64,000 bases of DNA, taken from NCBI RefSeq assembly GCF_009807095.1, contig NZ_WUCC01000007.1:124001-188000 (forward strand). The letters are read 5' to 3'. Of the stretch, positions 1 to 9,008 are shown piece after piece. The translations under genes were made by a program, and so were the position numbers. Every line of letters starts with the position of its first letter. Position 1 is the stretch's first letter. Source of the stretch: Rathayibacter sp. VKM Ac-2754. GTDB taxonomy: Bacteria > Actinomycetota > Actinomycetes > Actinomycetales > Microbacteriaceae. The notes beneath the pieces were generated by a model that worked only from the letters and a program-made list of their open reading frames with translations, was not told the origin of the DNA and ran no database searches.

Positions 1-36
1 CTGGACGCGATCGACCAGACGAGTGCTGTGGTTCAC
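1..36 (-). CDS. 5' end of a divergent gene, possibly polyprenyl synthetase (partial)
   Basis: Only the first 12 codons are in the window, reading leftward from a GTG at 36 as MNHSTRLVDRVQ. The start is supported by a -10-like TAGGCT (minus strand, 48 to 43) ending exactly 6 nt before the GTG, the same leaderless layout seen at many other genes here. As I recall, polyprenyl synthetases of Microbacteriaceae begin with a similar '-STRLVDLVQ-' segment and lie beside DUF3040-mraZ, which is why I suggest that product. Twelve residues cannot prove it, and any other divergent gene remains possible. Confidence 0.4.
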   Translation of the reverse strand, partial: MNHSTRLVDRVQ

Positions 37-211
37 CCGACCAGCCTATGCACGACCGGACGTCGCACGGGTGGCGCCTAGCGCCCGCGCACCGCTCGGT
101 CTAGAGTGAAGCGCTACCCGCGTGGTCGTCTCCACAGCGCCGTCACCCGCGGCACCGTCCCGCCCGCGCCGACACCACCACCCGCCGACGCCACACCCTG
201 AAGGGGTCCCG

Positions 212-604
212 ATGCCGCTTTCGGAACACGAGCAACGGCTCCTCGACGAGATGGAGCGCAACCTCTATCAGAACGACGCCGACTTCGTGGCAGCGGTCAG
301 CAAGGGGCGCGGCGGCACCAACTACCGGGCGCTCGTGCTCGGCATCCTCCTCGCGATCGTCGGCCTGGGCGTCCTCGTCACCGGAGTCGCCGTCCGGCAG
401 CCCCTCGTCGGCGTCGGCGGCTTCGCCCTGATGCTCGCGGGCGTCGTCGTCGCCATGCGCCCCGCCGCGGGCGGCTCGGACGAGCCCGGCCTGCCGACCG
501 TCGGACGCCCCGCGAAGCCCCGCTCCTCGGGCAACCGCCAGGGCTCCGGGTTCATGGACCGTCTGAACGAGCGATGGGACAACCGCGGCGACGGTCGCAG
601 CTAG
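212..604 (+). CDS. DUF3040 family small membrane protein
   Basis: This 130-residue protein begins MPLSEHEQRLLDEMERNL, the N-terminal signature of the actinobacterial DUF3040 family. Two hydrophobic segments follow at about residues 37-58 and 64-83, so it is probably an integral membrane protein with a hydrophilic, basic C-terminus. The ATG at 212 is preceded by AAGGGG at a suitable distance, which is better than the upstream in-frame GTG codons. The family is typically encoded next to mraZ in actinobacteria; its function is unknown. A strong terminator follows at 627-655, so it is transcribed separately from the dcw cluster. Confidence 0.85.
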   Translation: MPLSEHEQRLLDEMERNLYQNDADFVAAVSKGRGGTNYRALVLGILLAIVGLGVLVTGVAVRQPLVGVGGFALMLAGVVVAMRPAAGGSDEPGLPTVGRPAKPRSSGNRQGSGFMDRLNERWDNRGDGRS

Positions 605-744
605 CCCCACTCCGCACCACCCACAGGGTCGATCCTCACGGATCGGCCCTTTTTTCATGCCCGGACGCGGCCGTCCCCACTCCGCACCACCAGCAGGGTC
701 GATCCTCGCCGAGAAACCCCCTTTTCCATGCTCGGATCCTCCCC
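605..744 (+). repeat. 70-bp imperfect tandem duplication carrying a terminator
   Basis: Two adjacent units (605-674 and 675-744) share a nearly identical first 33 bases (605-637 and 675-707, about two mismatches). Their second halves are more diverged but end alike, with CATGCCCGGA versus CATGCTCGGA. The first unit contains the terminator at 627-655. The second has lost the perfect stem and keeps only a CCCCCTTTT tail. Confidence 0.8.
627..655 (+). terminator. Rho-independent terminator after the DUF3040 gene
   Basis: GGTCGATCC (627-635) pairs with GGATCGGCC (640-648) over nine base pairs, one of them G-U, across a TCAC loop. A T-rich tail CTTTTTT follows. Confidence 0.85.
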
Positions 745-842
745 GGGAGGCACTCCGCCCTCCACTGCGCTCCACCGCTGCCGTTCCGCGGAATCCCGCG
801 GATGACGGGGCGGTCTTCGGCGCGCCGCACCCCGCGCCGGGG

Positions 843-874
843 TTGTGAGTGGGGGGAAGTGGAGTACTGTGGGG
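843..874 (+). promoter_or_regulatory. mraZ promoter overlapped by a MraZ box
   Basis: TGGGG (850-854), TGGAG (860-864) and TGGGG (870-874) form three direct repeats with an exact 10-bp period. This matches the known MraZ operator of TGGGN repeats separated by 5 bp. A possible promoter, TTGTGA (843-848) and TACTGT (865-870) with a 16-bp spacer, lies within the same bases, so MraZ binding would block it. The arrangement implies autoregulation of mraZ and the genes downstream. Confidence 0.75.
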
Positions 875-913
875 ACCACACCATCCTTGGCCGGAAGAAG
901 TGGGGGGCAGCCA

Positions 914-1345
914 GTGTTCCTCGGCACCTATTCCCCCAAGCTCGACGAGAAGGGCCGCGTGATCCTCCCCGCCAAGTTCCGCGACGAGCTCTCCTCCGGA
1001 GTCGTCGTCACGCGCGGCCAGGAGCGGTGCCTCTACGTGTTCAGCCAGAGCGAGTTCGAGGTGATGCACGAGAAGATCCGGCAGGCGCCCGTCACGAGCA
1101 AGCAGGCCCGTGACTTCCTGCGCGTCTTCCTCTCCGGCGCCAGCGCCGAGACTCCCGACAAGCAGAACCGCGTGACCCTCCCGGCACCGCTGCGGGCCTA
1201 CGCGGGGCTCGACCGCGACCTCACCGTCATCGGTGCGGGCAATCGCGCCGAAATCTGGGCCCAGGACGCCTGGGAGACCTACCTGCAGGAGCAGGAGTCC
1301 GTGTTCTCCGACACCCAGGAGGAGGTGATCCCCGGCCTGTTCTAG
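914..1345 (+). CDS. mraZ: MraZ transcriptional regulator of the dcw cluster
   Basis: This 143-residue AbrB-like DNA-binding protein contains two copies of the MraZ motif: [20 protein letters not shown] near the N-terminus, and a second centred on [18 protein letters not shown]. In other bacteria MraZ binds TGGGN repeats ahead of its own gene and represses the division and cell-wall operon. I chose the GTG at 914 because the protein then starts directly with the conserved FLGTY segment and has the usual family length; a G-rich ribosome-binding stretch sits at 902-907. It is the first gene of the dcw cluster and lies just below a matching MraZ box. Confidence 0.97.
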   Translation: MFLGTYSPKLDEKGRVILPAKFRDELSSGVVVTRGQERCLYVFSQSEFEVMHEKIRQAPVTSKQARDFLRVFLSGASAETPDKQNRVTLPAPLRAYAGLDRDLTVIGAGNRAEIWAQDAWETYLQEQESVFSDTQEEVIPGLF

Positions 1346-1453
1346 CTCCTGCCGCGCGACTCCCAGCCACTCGGCGCCCGGACGCACCTTCCCCGGTGTC
1401 CGGTCGTGAGCTGGATGGGGATCGGGCGGCAGGAACAGGACGACGGGACCACC

Positions 1454-2437
1454 ATGACCGAAGACTCCGACCGCAAGACCGTGCGCCCCACCGAGGAGCG
1501 CCACATCCCGGTGCTCCTCGAGCGCTGCATCGAGCTCCTCGCTCCGGCGATCGAGCGCGACGGCGCCGTCCTCGTCGACGCGACCCTCGGCATGGGCGGC
1601 CACTCGCTCGCCCTGCTCGAGCGCTTCCCGGGGCTCCACCTCGTCGGCCTCGACCGCGACCCCGAGGCCCTCGAGCTCGCGGGGGAGCGGCTGGCGGCGC
1701 ACGCCTCCCGCATCGACCTCGTGCACGCCGTCTACGACGAGCTCCCCGACGTGCTCGACGAGCTCGGCATCGACGAGATCGACGGGGCTCTCTTCGACCT
1801 CGGCGTCTCCTCCCTCCAGCTGGACGAGTCCGAGCGCGGCTTCTCCTACTCCAGGGATGCGCCGCTCGACATGCGGATGGACGCGACCGCCCCGCTCACG
1901 GCGGCGAGCATCCTCGCCGACTACGACGAGCTCTCCCTCCGCCGGATCTTCCACGAGTACGGCGAGGAGCGCCTCGCCGCGCGCTACGCGAAGCGGATCG
2001 TGGAGGCGCGGGCCGCCGCCCCGATCGAGCGCTCCGGCCGGCTCGTCGAGATCATCCAGGCCGCGACCCCGGTCGCGATCCAGCGCAACGGCCACCCGGC
2101 GAAGCGGGTCTTCCAGGCGCTGCGCATCGAGGTCAACCAGGAGCTGTCGGTGCTCGAGCGCGCCATCCCCGCGGCGCTCGACCGCGTGGCCGTCGGCGGA
2201 CGCATCGTGGTCGAGGCCTACCAGTCGCTCGAGGACCGGATCGTCAAGCGCGCCCTGCAGGCCGCCTCCTCCTCGACGGCGCCGGAGGGGCTCCCGATGG
2301 AGCTGCCGGAGCACCGACCCGAGTTCCGACTCGTCCTCCGCGGCGCAGAGCTCGCCTCCGACGACGAGTTGGCCAGAAACCCCCGAGCAGCACCCGTGCG
2401 CCTGCGCGCGGCCGAGAGGATCAGGAGGACCGCATGA
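1454..2437 (+). CDS. rsmH: 16S rRNA (cytosine-1402-N4)-methyltransferase RsmH
   Basis: This 327-residue protein methylates N4 of C1402 in the decoding centre of 16S rRNA. The S-adenosylmethionine-binding motif [11 protein letters not shown] is at residues 41-51, followed by typical family stretches [13 protein letters not shown] and [16 protein letters not shown]. The start HIPVLLERC after a short hydrophilic leader is also characteristic. The stop overlaps the next ATG (ATGA at 2434-2437), so translation is probably coupled to ftsL. The N-terminus is less certain: the ATG at 1454 has only a weak ribosome-binding site. Confidence 0.97.
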   Translation: MTEDSDRKTVRPTEERHIPVLLERCIELLAPAIERDGAVLVDATLGMGGHSLALLERFPGLHLVGLDRDPEALELAGERLAAHASRIDLVHAVYDELPDVLDELGIDEIDGALFDLGVSSLQLDESERGFSYSRDAPLDMRMDATAPLTAASILADYDELSLRRIFHEYGEERLAARYAKRIVEARAAAPIERSGRLVEIIQAATPVAIQRNGHPAKRVFQALRIEVNQELSVLERAIPAALDRVAVGGRIVVEAYQSLEDRIVKRALQAASSSTAPEGLPMELPEHRPEFRLVLRGAELASDDELARNPRAAPVRLRAAERIRRTA

Positions 2438-3009
2438 GCGCCACCGCAGTCATCGAACCCGTCATCGCCACCGAGCACACCGTCGCACGGCCGGCCCGGC
2501 CCGGTGCTCCCTCCGAGCGCCCGCGCATCGAGGCGGTCCCGACCGTCGCGCGGAGCCCGCGCCCGAAGCTCGTCTACGGGATCGTCGCCGTCGCGGGCCT
2601 CTTCGCGATCATCGTCGTCCAGCTCCTCGTGAGCGTCGGCCTCTCGCAGGGCGCCTACCAGATCTCGGCGCTGCAGACCGAGCAGAAGACGCTCACCCGC
2701 AGCAACGCCGAGAAGCAGGACGCGGTCGACACCCTCAGCTCGCCGCAGAACCTCGCGACGGCGGCGCAGGGCCTCGGGATGGTCGCGAACACGGCTCCCG
2801 TCTACCTCCGGCTGTCCGACGGCGCTGTGCTCGGCGACCCGACCTCGGCGGCGGCGAGCGAGGTCGGCACCGCGGCCGCGTCGACGCTCGTGCCGAACGC
2901 GCTGATCCAGCCCGCGCCCGCGTCGGCCGACGCGAGCGCGTCCTCCGCCGCCTCGGCGACCTCGGCCGTACCGTTGCAGGGCGAGCTCCCCGCTCCGATC
3001 ACCCACTGA
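2434..3009 (+). CDS. ftsL: FtsL-like cell division membrane protein
   Basis: This 191-residue bitopic protein lies between rsmH and ftsI, the invariable place of ftsL. It has an N-terminal cytoplasmic tail of about 45 residues, one membrane helix at about 46-70, and an outer segment ([21 protein letters not shown]) with the heptad pattern of a short coiled coil. A low-complexity Ala/Ser/Pro tail ends the protein. FtsL sequences are poorly conserved, so the assignment rests on topology and position. Known FtsL proteins pair with FtsB/DivIC and FtsQ to activate FtsWI. The ATG overlaps the rsmH stop and has AGGAGG at 2423-2428. Confidence 0.8.
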   Translation: MSATAVIEPVIATEHTVARPARPGAPSERPRIEAVPTVARSPRPKLVYGIVAVAGLFAIIVVQLLVSVGLSQGAYQISALQTEQKTLTRSNAEKQDAVDTLSSPQNLATAAQGLGMVANTAPVYLRLSDGAVLGDPTSAAASEVGTAAASTLVPNALIQPAPASADASASSAASATSAVPLQGELPAPITH

Positions 3010-3094
3010 CCACCGCCCGCTCGATCCGCCGCGACCAGATCCGGCCACGACGAAGGACGGCGCAGCCGCCCGGAGGAAGAAGGACAGCTCCGCA

Positions 3095-4867
3095 GTGAGA
3101 CACCACCGGTCAAGCAGGCGGCGCACGGCCGTCACCTTCGTCATCATCATCGCGATCGTCGGGCTCTTCATCGGCAAGCTGGTCGACATCCAGATCGTCC
3201 GGGCGAACGAGCTGACCGACGAGGCGGCGCAGAACCAGTCGAACAGCGTCGTCACCTACGGCACCCGCGGCACGATCGTGGACCGCTCCGGGACCGTGCT
3301 CGCCGACACGACGACCCGCTACCGGCTGACCACCTCGCCGAAGAACGTCGCCGAGTTCCTCCGCGAGATGCCCGACGGCCAGGAGGTCGTCGTCAGCGTG
3401 GAGCAGGCGGCGTCCGAGATCGGCGCGATCACCGGCCAGTCGGTCGAGCAGATCACGGCGGCCGTGAGCGGTGCGCTGGCCGAGGACCCGAAGGCGAACT
3501 ACCTGATCCTGTCGGAGGGCCTCGACCTCGAGGCGTACCAGAAGCTCATCGCGCTCGACATCCCGTGGACCTACTTCGAGACCCAGCAGGGTCGCACCTA
3601 TCCCAACGGCGCGGTCGGCGGCAACCTGATCGGCTACGTCGGAGCCGATGGCGCAGCCCAGGAGGGCATGGAGTACGCCGAGAACACCTGCCTGGCGGGC
3701 GCGAACGGCTCCGAGAGCTACGAGCGCAGCGCCGACTACGTCCGGATCCCCGGCAGCACCGTCTCCGAGACGCCGGCCGTCGACGGCGGCGAGCTGAAGC
3801 TCACCATCGACGCGGACCTGCAGTACTACGCCCAGCAGGTGCTGTCGGCCCGCGTGGCCGAGGTCGGCGGCAGCTACGGGATCGTCGTCGTGCAGGAGGT
3901 CAAGACCGGCAAGCTGCTCACCGTCGCCGAGACGCCGACGGTCGACCCGAACAACGTGTCCGCGAGCGCTGCCGAGGATCGCGGCTCGCGGGCGTTCCAG
4001 AGCCCGTTCGAGCCCGGATCCACGTTCAAGCCCATGACCGCGGCCATGCTGATCGACCAGGGCCTCGCCTCGCCGACCAGCCATGCGGTGATCCCCGACA
4101 CGTTCGAGAAGGACGGCGCGTCGTTCAGCGACGACTTCGCGCACACTCCGACGAACTACACCCTGACGGGGATCCTCAAGGACTCCTCGAACGTCGGCAT
4201 CGCGACGCTCGGCTCGCAGCTCTCGGCCGAGAAGCGCTACGACTACATGACGAGGTTCGGGCTCGGCAGCCCGACCGCAGTCGGCTTCCCCGGCGAGACC
4301 GGAGGCCAGCTCGCCGACTACCAGGACTGGGACAACCAGACGAACTACACGACGATGTTCGGCCAGGGCGTCTCGGCGACCGCCGTCCAGGTGGCGGGGA
4401 TCTACCAGACGCTCGGCAACGGCGGGGTCCGCCTGCCGGCCCAGCTCGTCGAGGGCTGCACGACGGCCGACGGCTCGGTCGTCGACGTGCCCGACACCAC
4501 GGGGACGCAGGTCGTCTCGGCCTCGGCCGCGAAGGACGTCGTCGACATGCTGCAGACCCACTACAACGAGGGCTGGCTCGCCGACTACATCCACGTCGAC
4601 GGCTACAACATCGCGACGAAGACCGGAACGGCCCAGCAGCCCGACGGCAACGGCGGCTACTCCTCGAGCTACACGGTGTCGCTCGCCGGCCTCGCGCCCG
4701 CCGAGGACCCGGAGTACGTCGTGACGGTCACGATCGCCGATCCGGTTAAGATGAACACGTCCCAGGCGACGGCCCCCGTGTTCCAGCAGGTCATGACCCA
4801 GGTGCTGAAGACGAACAGGGTGGAGCCGTCCACGGTGCCGCCGGTGGAGTACCCCACCACGTGGTGA
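3095..4867 (+). CDS. ftsI: Septal peptidoglycan transpeptidase FtsI (class B PBP)
   Basis: This 590-residue class B penicillin-binding protein cross-links peptidoglycan at the division site together with FtsW. After a basic N-terminus there is one membrane anchor (about residues 11-30), then a dimerisation domain and a transpeptidase domain. All three penicillin-binding motifs are visible: SxxK as S309-T-F-K312, SxN as S364-S-N366, and KTG as K509-T-G-T. It starts at a GTG, 85 nt after ftsL, with AGGA upstream. Its stop lies beside the start region of murE. Because the gene sits between ftsL and murE, it is the septal enzyme rather than an elongation PBP. Confidence 0.97.
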   Translation: MRHHRSSRRRTAVTFVIIIAIVGLFIGKLVDIQIVRANELTDEAAQNQSNSVVTYGTRGTIVDRSGTVLADTTTRYRLTTSPKNVAEFLREMPDGQEVVVSVEQAASEIGAITGQSVEQITAAVSGALAEDPKANYLILSEGLDLEAYQKLIALDIPWTYFETQQGRTYPNGAVGGNLIGYVGADGAAQEGMEYAENTCLAGANGSESYERSADYVRIPGSTVSETPAVDGGELKLTIDADLQYYAQQVLSARVAEVGGSYGIVVVQEVKTGKLLTVAETPTVDPNNVSASAAEDRGSRAFQSPFEPGSTFKPMTAAMLIDQGLASPTSHAVIPDTFEKDGASFSDDFAHTPTNYTLTGILKDSSNVGIATLGSQLSAEKRYDYMTRFGLGSPTAVGFPGETGGQLADYQDWDNQTNYTTMFGQGVSATAVQVAGIYQTLGNGGVRLPAQLVEGCTTADGSVVDVPDTTGTQVVSASAAKDVVDMLQTHYNEGWLADYIHVDGYNIATKTGTAQQPDGNGGYSSSYTVSLAGLAPAEDPEYVVTVTIADPVKMNTSQATAPVFQQVMTQVLKTNRVEPSTVPPVEYPTTW

Positions 4868-4929
4868 CCGCGCCGGGACGCCACGCACCAGAAGCACCAC
4901 ACGCACCAGAACGAGAGAGAGAGCGGGCA

Positions 4930-6492
4930 TTGCACGACACTCGCCCGCAGACCTCCCTCCGCCCCGAGCACCCGGTGCCCCGGTCGCTGTCGCAGCTGGT
5001 GACGGAGTTCTCGCTCGGTCCGGTCCGCGGTGTCGAGGGCGTCGAGGTCAGCGGGATCACGCTCGATTCGCGCCACGTCGAGTCGGGCGACCTCTACGTC
5101 GGTGTCGTCGGGCGATCCGCGCACGGGGCAGCGTTCGCCGCCGACGCCGCGGCCTCCGGGGCCGTCGCCGTCCTGACCGATCCCGCGGGGGCTGCGCTTG
5201 CCGCCTCCTCCGGCCTCCCCGTCCTCGTGACCCCCGACCCGCGGGCCGCGCTCGGCGACGTCGCCTCGTGGATCCACCGGACCGGGGAGGACGTGCCCAC
5301 CCTCTTCGGCGTGACCGGGACGAACGGCAAGACCAGCGTCGTCTACCTCCTCGATGCGCTGCTGCGCCGACTCGGTGTCGTCTCGGGCCTGAGCTCGACC
5401 GCCGAGCGGCGCATCGGTGACGTGGCCGTCGTCAGCTCCCTCACCACCCCCGAGGCCAGCGAGCTCCACGGTCTGCTCGCCCGCATGCGCGAGTCGGCCG
5501 TCCGCGCCGTCTCGATCGAGGTGTCGGCGCAGGCCCTCAGCCGGCACCGCATCGACGGCCTGGTCTTCGACGTCGTCGGCTTCACCAACCTCAGCCACGA
5601 CCACCTCGACGACTACGCCGACATGGAGCACTACTTCGAGGCGAAGGCCGACCTGTTCCAGCCGGAGCGGGCGCGGCGCGGCGTCGTCACCGTCGACAGC
5701 GTCTGGGGGAGGCAGCTCGCCGAGCGCAGCCGCATCCCCGTCACGACGCTCGCCAGCTCCCCGGTCGTCGGAGTCGCTCCCGAGAACGACGCCGACTGGT
5801 CGATGACCGTGCTGCGCAGCACGTCCGAGCTCACGACCTTCCGCCTCGAGGGGCCCGAGAACCGCTCGGTCGAGGTGAGCGTCCCGCTGATCGGCTGGTA
5901 CATGGCCGCGAACGCCGCGCTGGCGATCGTGATGCTCGTCGAGTCGGGCTTCGACCTCGAGGCGATCGCGCACGTCCTCGCGGAGAGCCGGCTCGACGTC
6001 TACATCCCGGGGCGCGCCGAACGGGTCTCGGGAGAGCGCGGGCCGAGCGTCTACGTCGACTACGGGCACACGCCCGACGCCTTCACGAACGCGCTCGAGG
6101 CCCTCCGAGACCTCACCCCGGGCCGACTGATCATGGTGTTCGGCGCCGACGGCGACCGCGACGCCACCAAGCGCGCCGACATGGGCGCCATCGCCGCTCG
6201 TCTCTCCGACATCGTCGTCGTGACCGACTTCCATCCGCGCTGGGAGGACCCCGCCGCCATCCGCGCGGTCCTCGTCCAGTCGGCGGCGTCAGCCGTCCCG
6301 GAGCGGGAGATCCACGAGATCCCCGATCCGCGCGCCGCCGTGCGCGCCGCCGTCGCGCTCGCGCGCGAGGGCGATTCGATCCTCTACGCCGGACCGGGCC
6401 ACGAGGACTACCAGGAGATCGCAGGAGTGCACATGCCGTATTCGGCCCGAGACGATGTCCGTCAGGCCCTGCGTGAGGCGGGCTGGCTCTAG
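4930..6492 (+). CDS. murE: UDP-MurNAc-tripeptide synthetase MurE
   Basis: MurE adds the third, diamino acid residue to UDP-MurNAc-dipeptide in the cytoplasm, using ATP. The ATP-binding motif GVTGTNGKT is at residues 127-135, and the C-terminal DYGHTPDA motif is present. The specificity loop, DNPR in diaminopimelate enzymes, reads D433-F-H-P-R437, then WEDP. This suggests a different diamino acid, such as the diaminobutyrate or ornithine known from Microbacteriaceae walls. I chose the TTG at 4930 because of the purine-rich GAGAGAGAGCGGG before it and because it gives a typical length of 520 residues. The upstream GTG at 4861, overlapping the ftsI stop, would add 23 residues. Confidence 0.93.
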   Translation: MHDTRPQTSLRPEHPVPRSLSQLVTEFSLGPVRGVEGVEVSGITLDSRHVESGDLYVGVVGRSAHGAAFAADAAASGAVAVLTDPAGAALAASSGLPVLVTPDPRAALGDVASWIHRTGEDVPTLFGVTGTNGKTSVVYLLDALLRRLGVVSGLSSTAERRIGDVAVVSSLTTPEASELHGLLARMRESAVRAVSIEVSAQALSRHRIDGLVFDVVGFTNLSHDHLDDYADMEHYFEAKADLFQPERARRGVVTVDSVWGRQLAERSRIPVTTLASSPVVGVAPENDADWSMTVLRSTSELTTFRLEGPENRSVEVSVPLIGWYMAANAALAIVMLVESGFDLEAIAHVLAESRLDVYIPGRAERVSGERGPSVYVDYGHTPDAFTNALEALRDLTPGRLIMVFGADGDRDATKRADMGAIAARLSDIVVVTDFHPRWEDPAAIRAVLVQSAASAVPEREIHEIPDPRAAVRAAVALAREGDSILYAGPGHEDYQEIAGVHMPYSARDDVRQALREAGWL

Positions 6493-7917
6493 ATGATCGC
6501 CATGACCCTCACCGAGATCGCCGCCGCCGTCTCCGGCCGGCTCCACCTCGCCGGTGCCTCCTCGAACGCCGCGACCGTCGTCGACGGCGCGACAGAGACC
6601 GACTCGCGCGAGATCGCGCCCGGCGGGATCTTCGTCGCCAAGCGCGGCGAGCACACCGACGGCCACCTCTTCGCGCCGGTCGCGGTCGAGCGCGGCGCGG
6701 CCCTGCTGATCGTCGAGCGGCCGCTCGACCTCGACGTCCCCCAGGTGATCGTCGACGACTCCGTCCAGGCGCTGGGCGCCCTGGCGACCGAGGTCGTCCG
6801 CCGGGTGCGCGCGCTCGGCGGTCTCACCGTCATCGGCGTGACCGGATCGAACGGCAAGACGACGACCAAGAACCTGCTGCGCACCGTGCTGGAGCGGGTC
6901 GGCGAGACCGTCGCTCCGCGCGGCTCGTTCAACAACGAGGTCGGGGCGCCGATCACGATGCTCCAGGTGTCGGAGTCGACGAGGTTCCTCGTCGCCGAGA
7001 TGGGCGCCAGCGCCGTGGGCGAGATCCGCCGCCTCGTGCGGATGGCCAAGCCCGACGTCGGCGTCGTCCTGGCGGTGGGCCTGGCCCACGCCGGCGAGTT
7101 CGGCGGGATCGAGCGCACCCTCGAGGCGAAGACCGAGATGGTCGCCGACCTCACGTCCGACGACGTCGCCGTGCTCAACGTCGACGACGGCCGCGTCGCC
7201 TCGATGGCGGGCCGCACCGCCGCTCGCGTGCTCTGGTTCGGCCGAGGCGAGAGCGCCGACGTCCGCGCGGTCGACGTCGAGACGCCCGCCGACGGCACGC
7301 GCTTCACCATCGAGGTCTCGGCGGGCGAGGGCCGCGAGGCCGCCCGTGCCGAGATGCTCCTGCGCGTCCTCGGAGAGCACCACGTCATGAACGCTCTCGC
7401 CGCGACGGCGGCCGCGCTCTCGGTGGGCGTGCCGCTCGCGAGCATCGTCGAGGCGCTGTCCACGGTCACGCTCGCCGAGCGCTGGCGGATGCAGGTGCTC
7501 GGCGGCGCTGACGTCAAGGTCATCAACGACGCGTACAACGCGTCCCCCGACTCCACGGCCGCGGCGCTGCGCACCCTCGCCCAGATCGCCGAGCCGGGCG
7601 GACGCACCGTCGCCGTCCTCGGCGAGATGAGCGAGCTGGGGGAGTGGGCCGACGAGGAGCACGACCGGGTGGGTCTGCTGGCCGTCCGCCTGAACATCTC
7701 GCAGATCGTCGTGGTCGGCGCCGGAGCCCGGCGCATCCACGTCGCGGCGGAGCGCGAGGGGTCGTGGAGCGGCGAGTCCGTCTTCGTCGAGACCGCCGAC
7801 GACGCCTACGCGCTCCTCGAGGACTACCTCCGGAGCGGAGACACCGTGCTGGTGAAGTCGTCCAACTCCGCCGGCCTGCGATTCCTCGGCGACCGACTGG
7901 GGGAGCGCCACCGATGA
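6493..7917 (+). CDS. murF: UDP-MurNAc-tripeptide:D-Ala-D-Ala ligase MurF
   Basis: MurF adds D-Ala-D-Ala to the UDP-MurNAc-tripeptide and so completes the soluble wall precursor. The protein has 474 residues with an N-terminal uridine-binding domain ([21 protein letters not shown]) and the ATP-binding motif GVTGSNGKT at residues 115-123, followed by a late [14 protein letters not shown] motif typical of MurF. The ATG directly follows the murE stop, and a second ATG at 6502 is an equally good start. The stop overlaps the mraY ATG (ATGA at 7914-7917). Confidence 0.97.
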   Translation: MIAMTLTEIAAAVSGRLHLAGASSNAATVVDGATETDSREIAPGGIFVAKRGEHTDGHLFAPVAVERGAALLIVERPLDLDVPQVIVDDSVQALGALATEVVRRVRALGGLTVIGVTGSNGKTTTKNLLRTVLERVGETVAPRGSFNNEVGAPITMLQVSESTRFLVAEMGASAVGEIRRLVRMAKPDVGVVLAVGLAHAGEFGGIERTLEAKTEMVADLTSDDVAVLNVDDGRVASMAGRTAARVLWFGRGESADVRAVDVETPADGTRFTIEVSAGEGREAARAEMLLRVLGEHHVMNALAATAAALSVGVPLASIVEALSTVTLAERWRMQVLGGADVKVINDAYNASPDSTAAALRTLAQIAEPGGRTVAVLGEMSELGEWADEEHDRVGLLAVRLNISQIVVVGAGARRIHVAAEREGSWSGESVFVETADDAYALLEDYLRSGDTVLVKSSNSAGLRFLGDRLGERHR

Positions 7918-9008
7918 GAGCACTCCTGCTGGCCGGAACCTTCTCCGGCGCCTTCACCCTGCTGCTGACGCCGCTGTTCATCCGGCTCTTCCACCGCCTC
8001 AAGTGGGGCCAGTTCATCCGCGAGGACGGACCGCAGTCGCACCACGTCAAGCACGGCACGGCGACGATGGGCGGCATCGTCATCATCGTCGCCACGGTCG
8101 CGGGCTACTTCCTCGCGATGCTCTTCGGCAACCGGGCGATCGCGCCCTCGGCGCTGCTCGTGCTGTTCATGATGGTCGGGCTCGGCCTCGTCGGCTTCCT
8201 CGACGACTTCCTCAAGACCCGCAACCAGCGCAGTCTCGGCCTGGGCGGCTGGGCGAAGATCGCCGGCCAGGTGATCGTCGCGGCGGCCTTCGCCGTCATC
8301 GCGATCATGGTGCGCGACTCCAACGGCCTCACACCGGCGTCCACGTCGATCTCGTTCATCCGCGATCTCCCGCTCGACTTCGCGTCGCTCGGCTGGATCG
8401 GCATCGGGCTCTTCGTGCTGTGGATCTGCGTGATCGTCACGAGCACGTCGAACGGCGTGAACGTCGCCGACGGCCTCGACGGCCTCGCGACCGGTTCGTC
8501 GATCCTCGCGATCGGCTCGTACGTGATCATCGGCTTCTGGCAGTCCAACCAGTGGTGCTACGACCTCCAGCTGAACCCCGAGGTGGCCGACAAGTGCTAC
8601 CAGGTGAGCGATCCCTTCGACCTCGCGATCATCGCCGCGGCGATCTCCGGGGCCCTCGTCGGCTTCCTCTGGTGGAACACCTCGCCGGCGCAGATCTTCA
8701 TGGGCGACACCGGCTCGCTCGGTCTGGGCGGCGCACTCGCGGCCCTCGCGATCCTGACCCGCACCGAGCTGCTGGTCATCCTGATCGGCGGTCTCTTCGT
8801 GATCGTCACCGGGTCGGTCATCCTGCAGCGGATCTACTTCAAGATCACCCGGGGCAAGCGGATCTTCCTGATGAGTCCGCTCCACCACCACTTCGAGCTC
8901 AAGGGCTGGGCCGAGGTGACGGTGGTGGTCCGCTTCTGGATCATCGCCGGGATCCTCGTCGCCGCAGGCGTCGGGCTCTTCTACCTCGAATGGCTCTCCC
9001 TGGCATGA
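7914..9008 (+). CDS. mraY: Phospho-MurNAc-pentapeptide transferase MraY
   Basis: This 364-residue polytopic membrane enzyme transfers phospho-MurNAc-pentapeptide to undecaprenyl phosphate, forming lipid I. About ten hydrophobic helices are apparent. Family motifs visible are [12 protein letters not shown], the catalytic Asp pair D97-D98 in [20 protein letters not shown], the magnesium-binding [11 protein letters not shown], and the C-terminal [12 protein letters not shown]. It overlaps murF and murD by ATGA at both ends, which indicates tight translational coupling. Confidence 0.98.
   Translation: MRALLLAGTFSGAFTLLLTPLFIRLFHRLKWGQFIREDGPQSHHVKHGTATMGGIVIIVATVAGYFLAMLFGNRAIAPSALLVLFMMVGLGLVGFLDDFLKTRNQRSLGLGGWAKIAGQVIVAAAFAVIAIMVRDSNGLTPASTSISFIRDLPLDFASLGWIGIGLFVLWICVIVTSTSNGVNVADGLDGLATGSSILAIGSYVIIGFWQSNQWCYDLQLNPEVADKCYQVSDPFDLAIIAAAISGALVGFLWWNTSPAQIFMGDTGSLGLGGALAALAILTRTELLVILIGGLFVIVTGSVILQRIYFKITRGKRIFLMSPLHHHFELKGWAEVTVVVRFWIIAGILVAAGVGLFYLEWLSLA

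Noticed and set aside
143-2314. A 723-codon antisense frame opposite DUF3040, mraZ and rsmH
   Set aside because: It runs antisense through three well-supported genes, and its Asp/Val/His-rich translation is the typical GC shadow.
4861-4929. Extended N-terminus of MurE
   Set aside because: The 23 extra residues (HAPEAPHAPERERER) are low-complexity and the upstream GTG has no ribosome-binding site beyond overlap with ftsI; kept only as an alternative.
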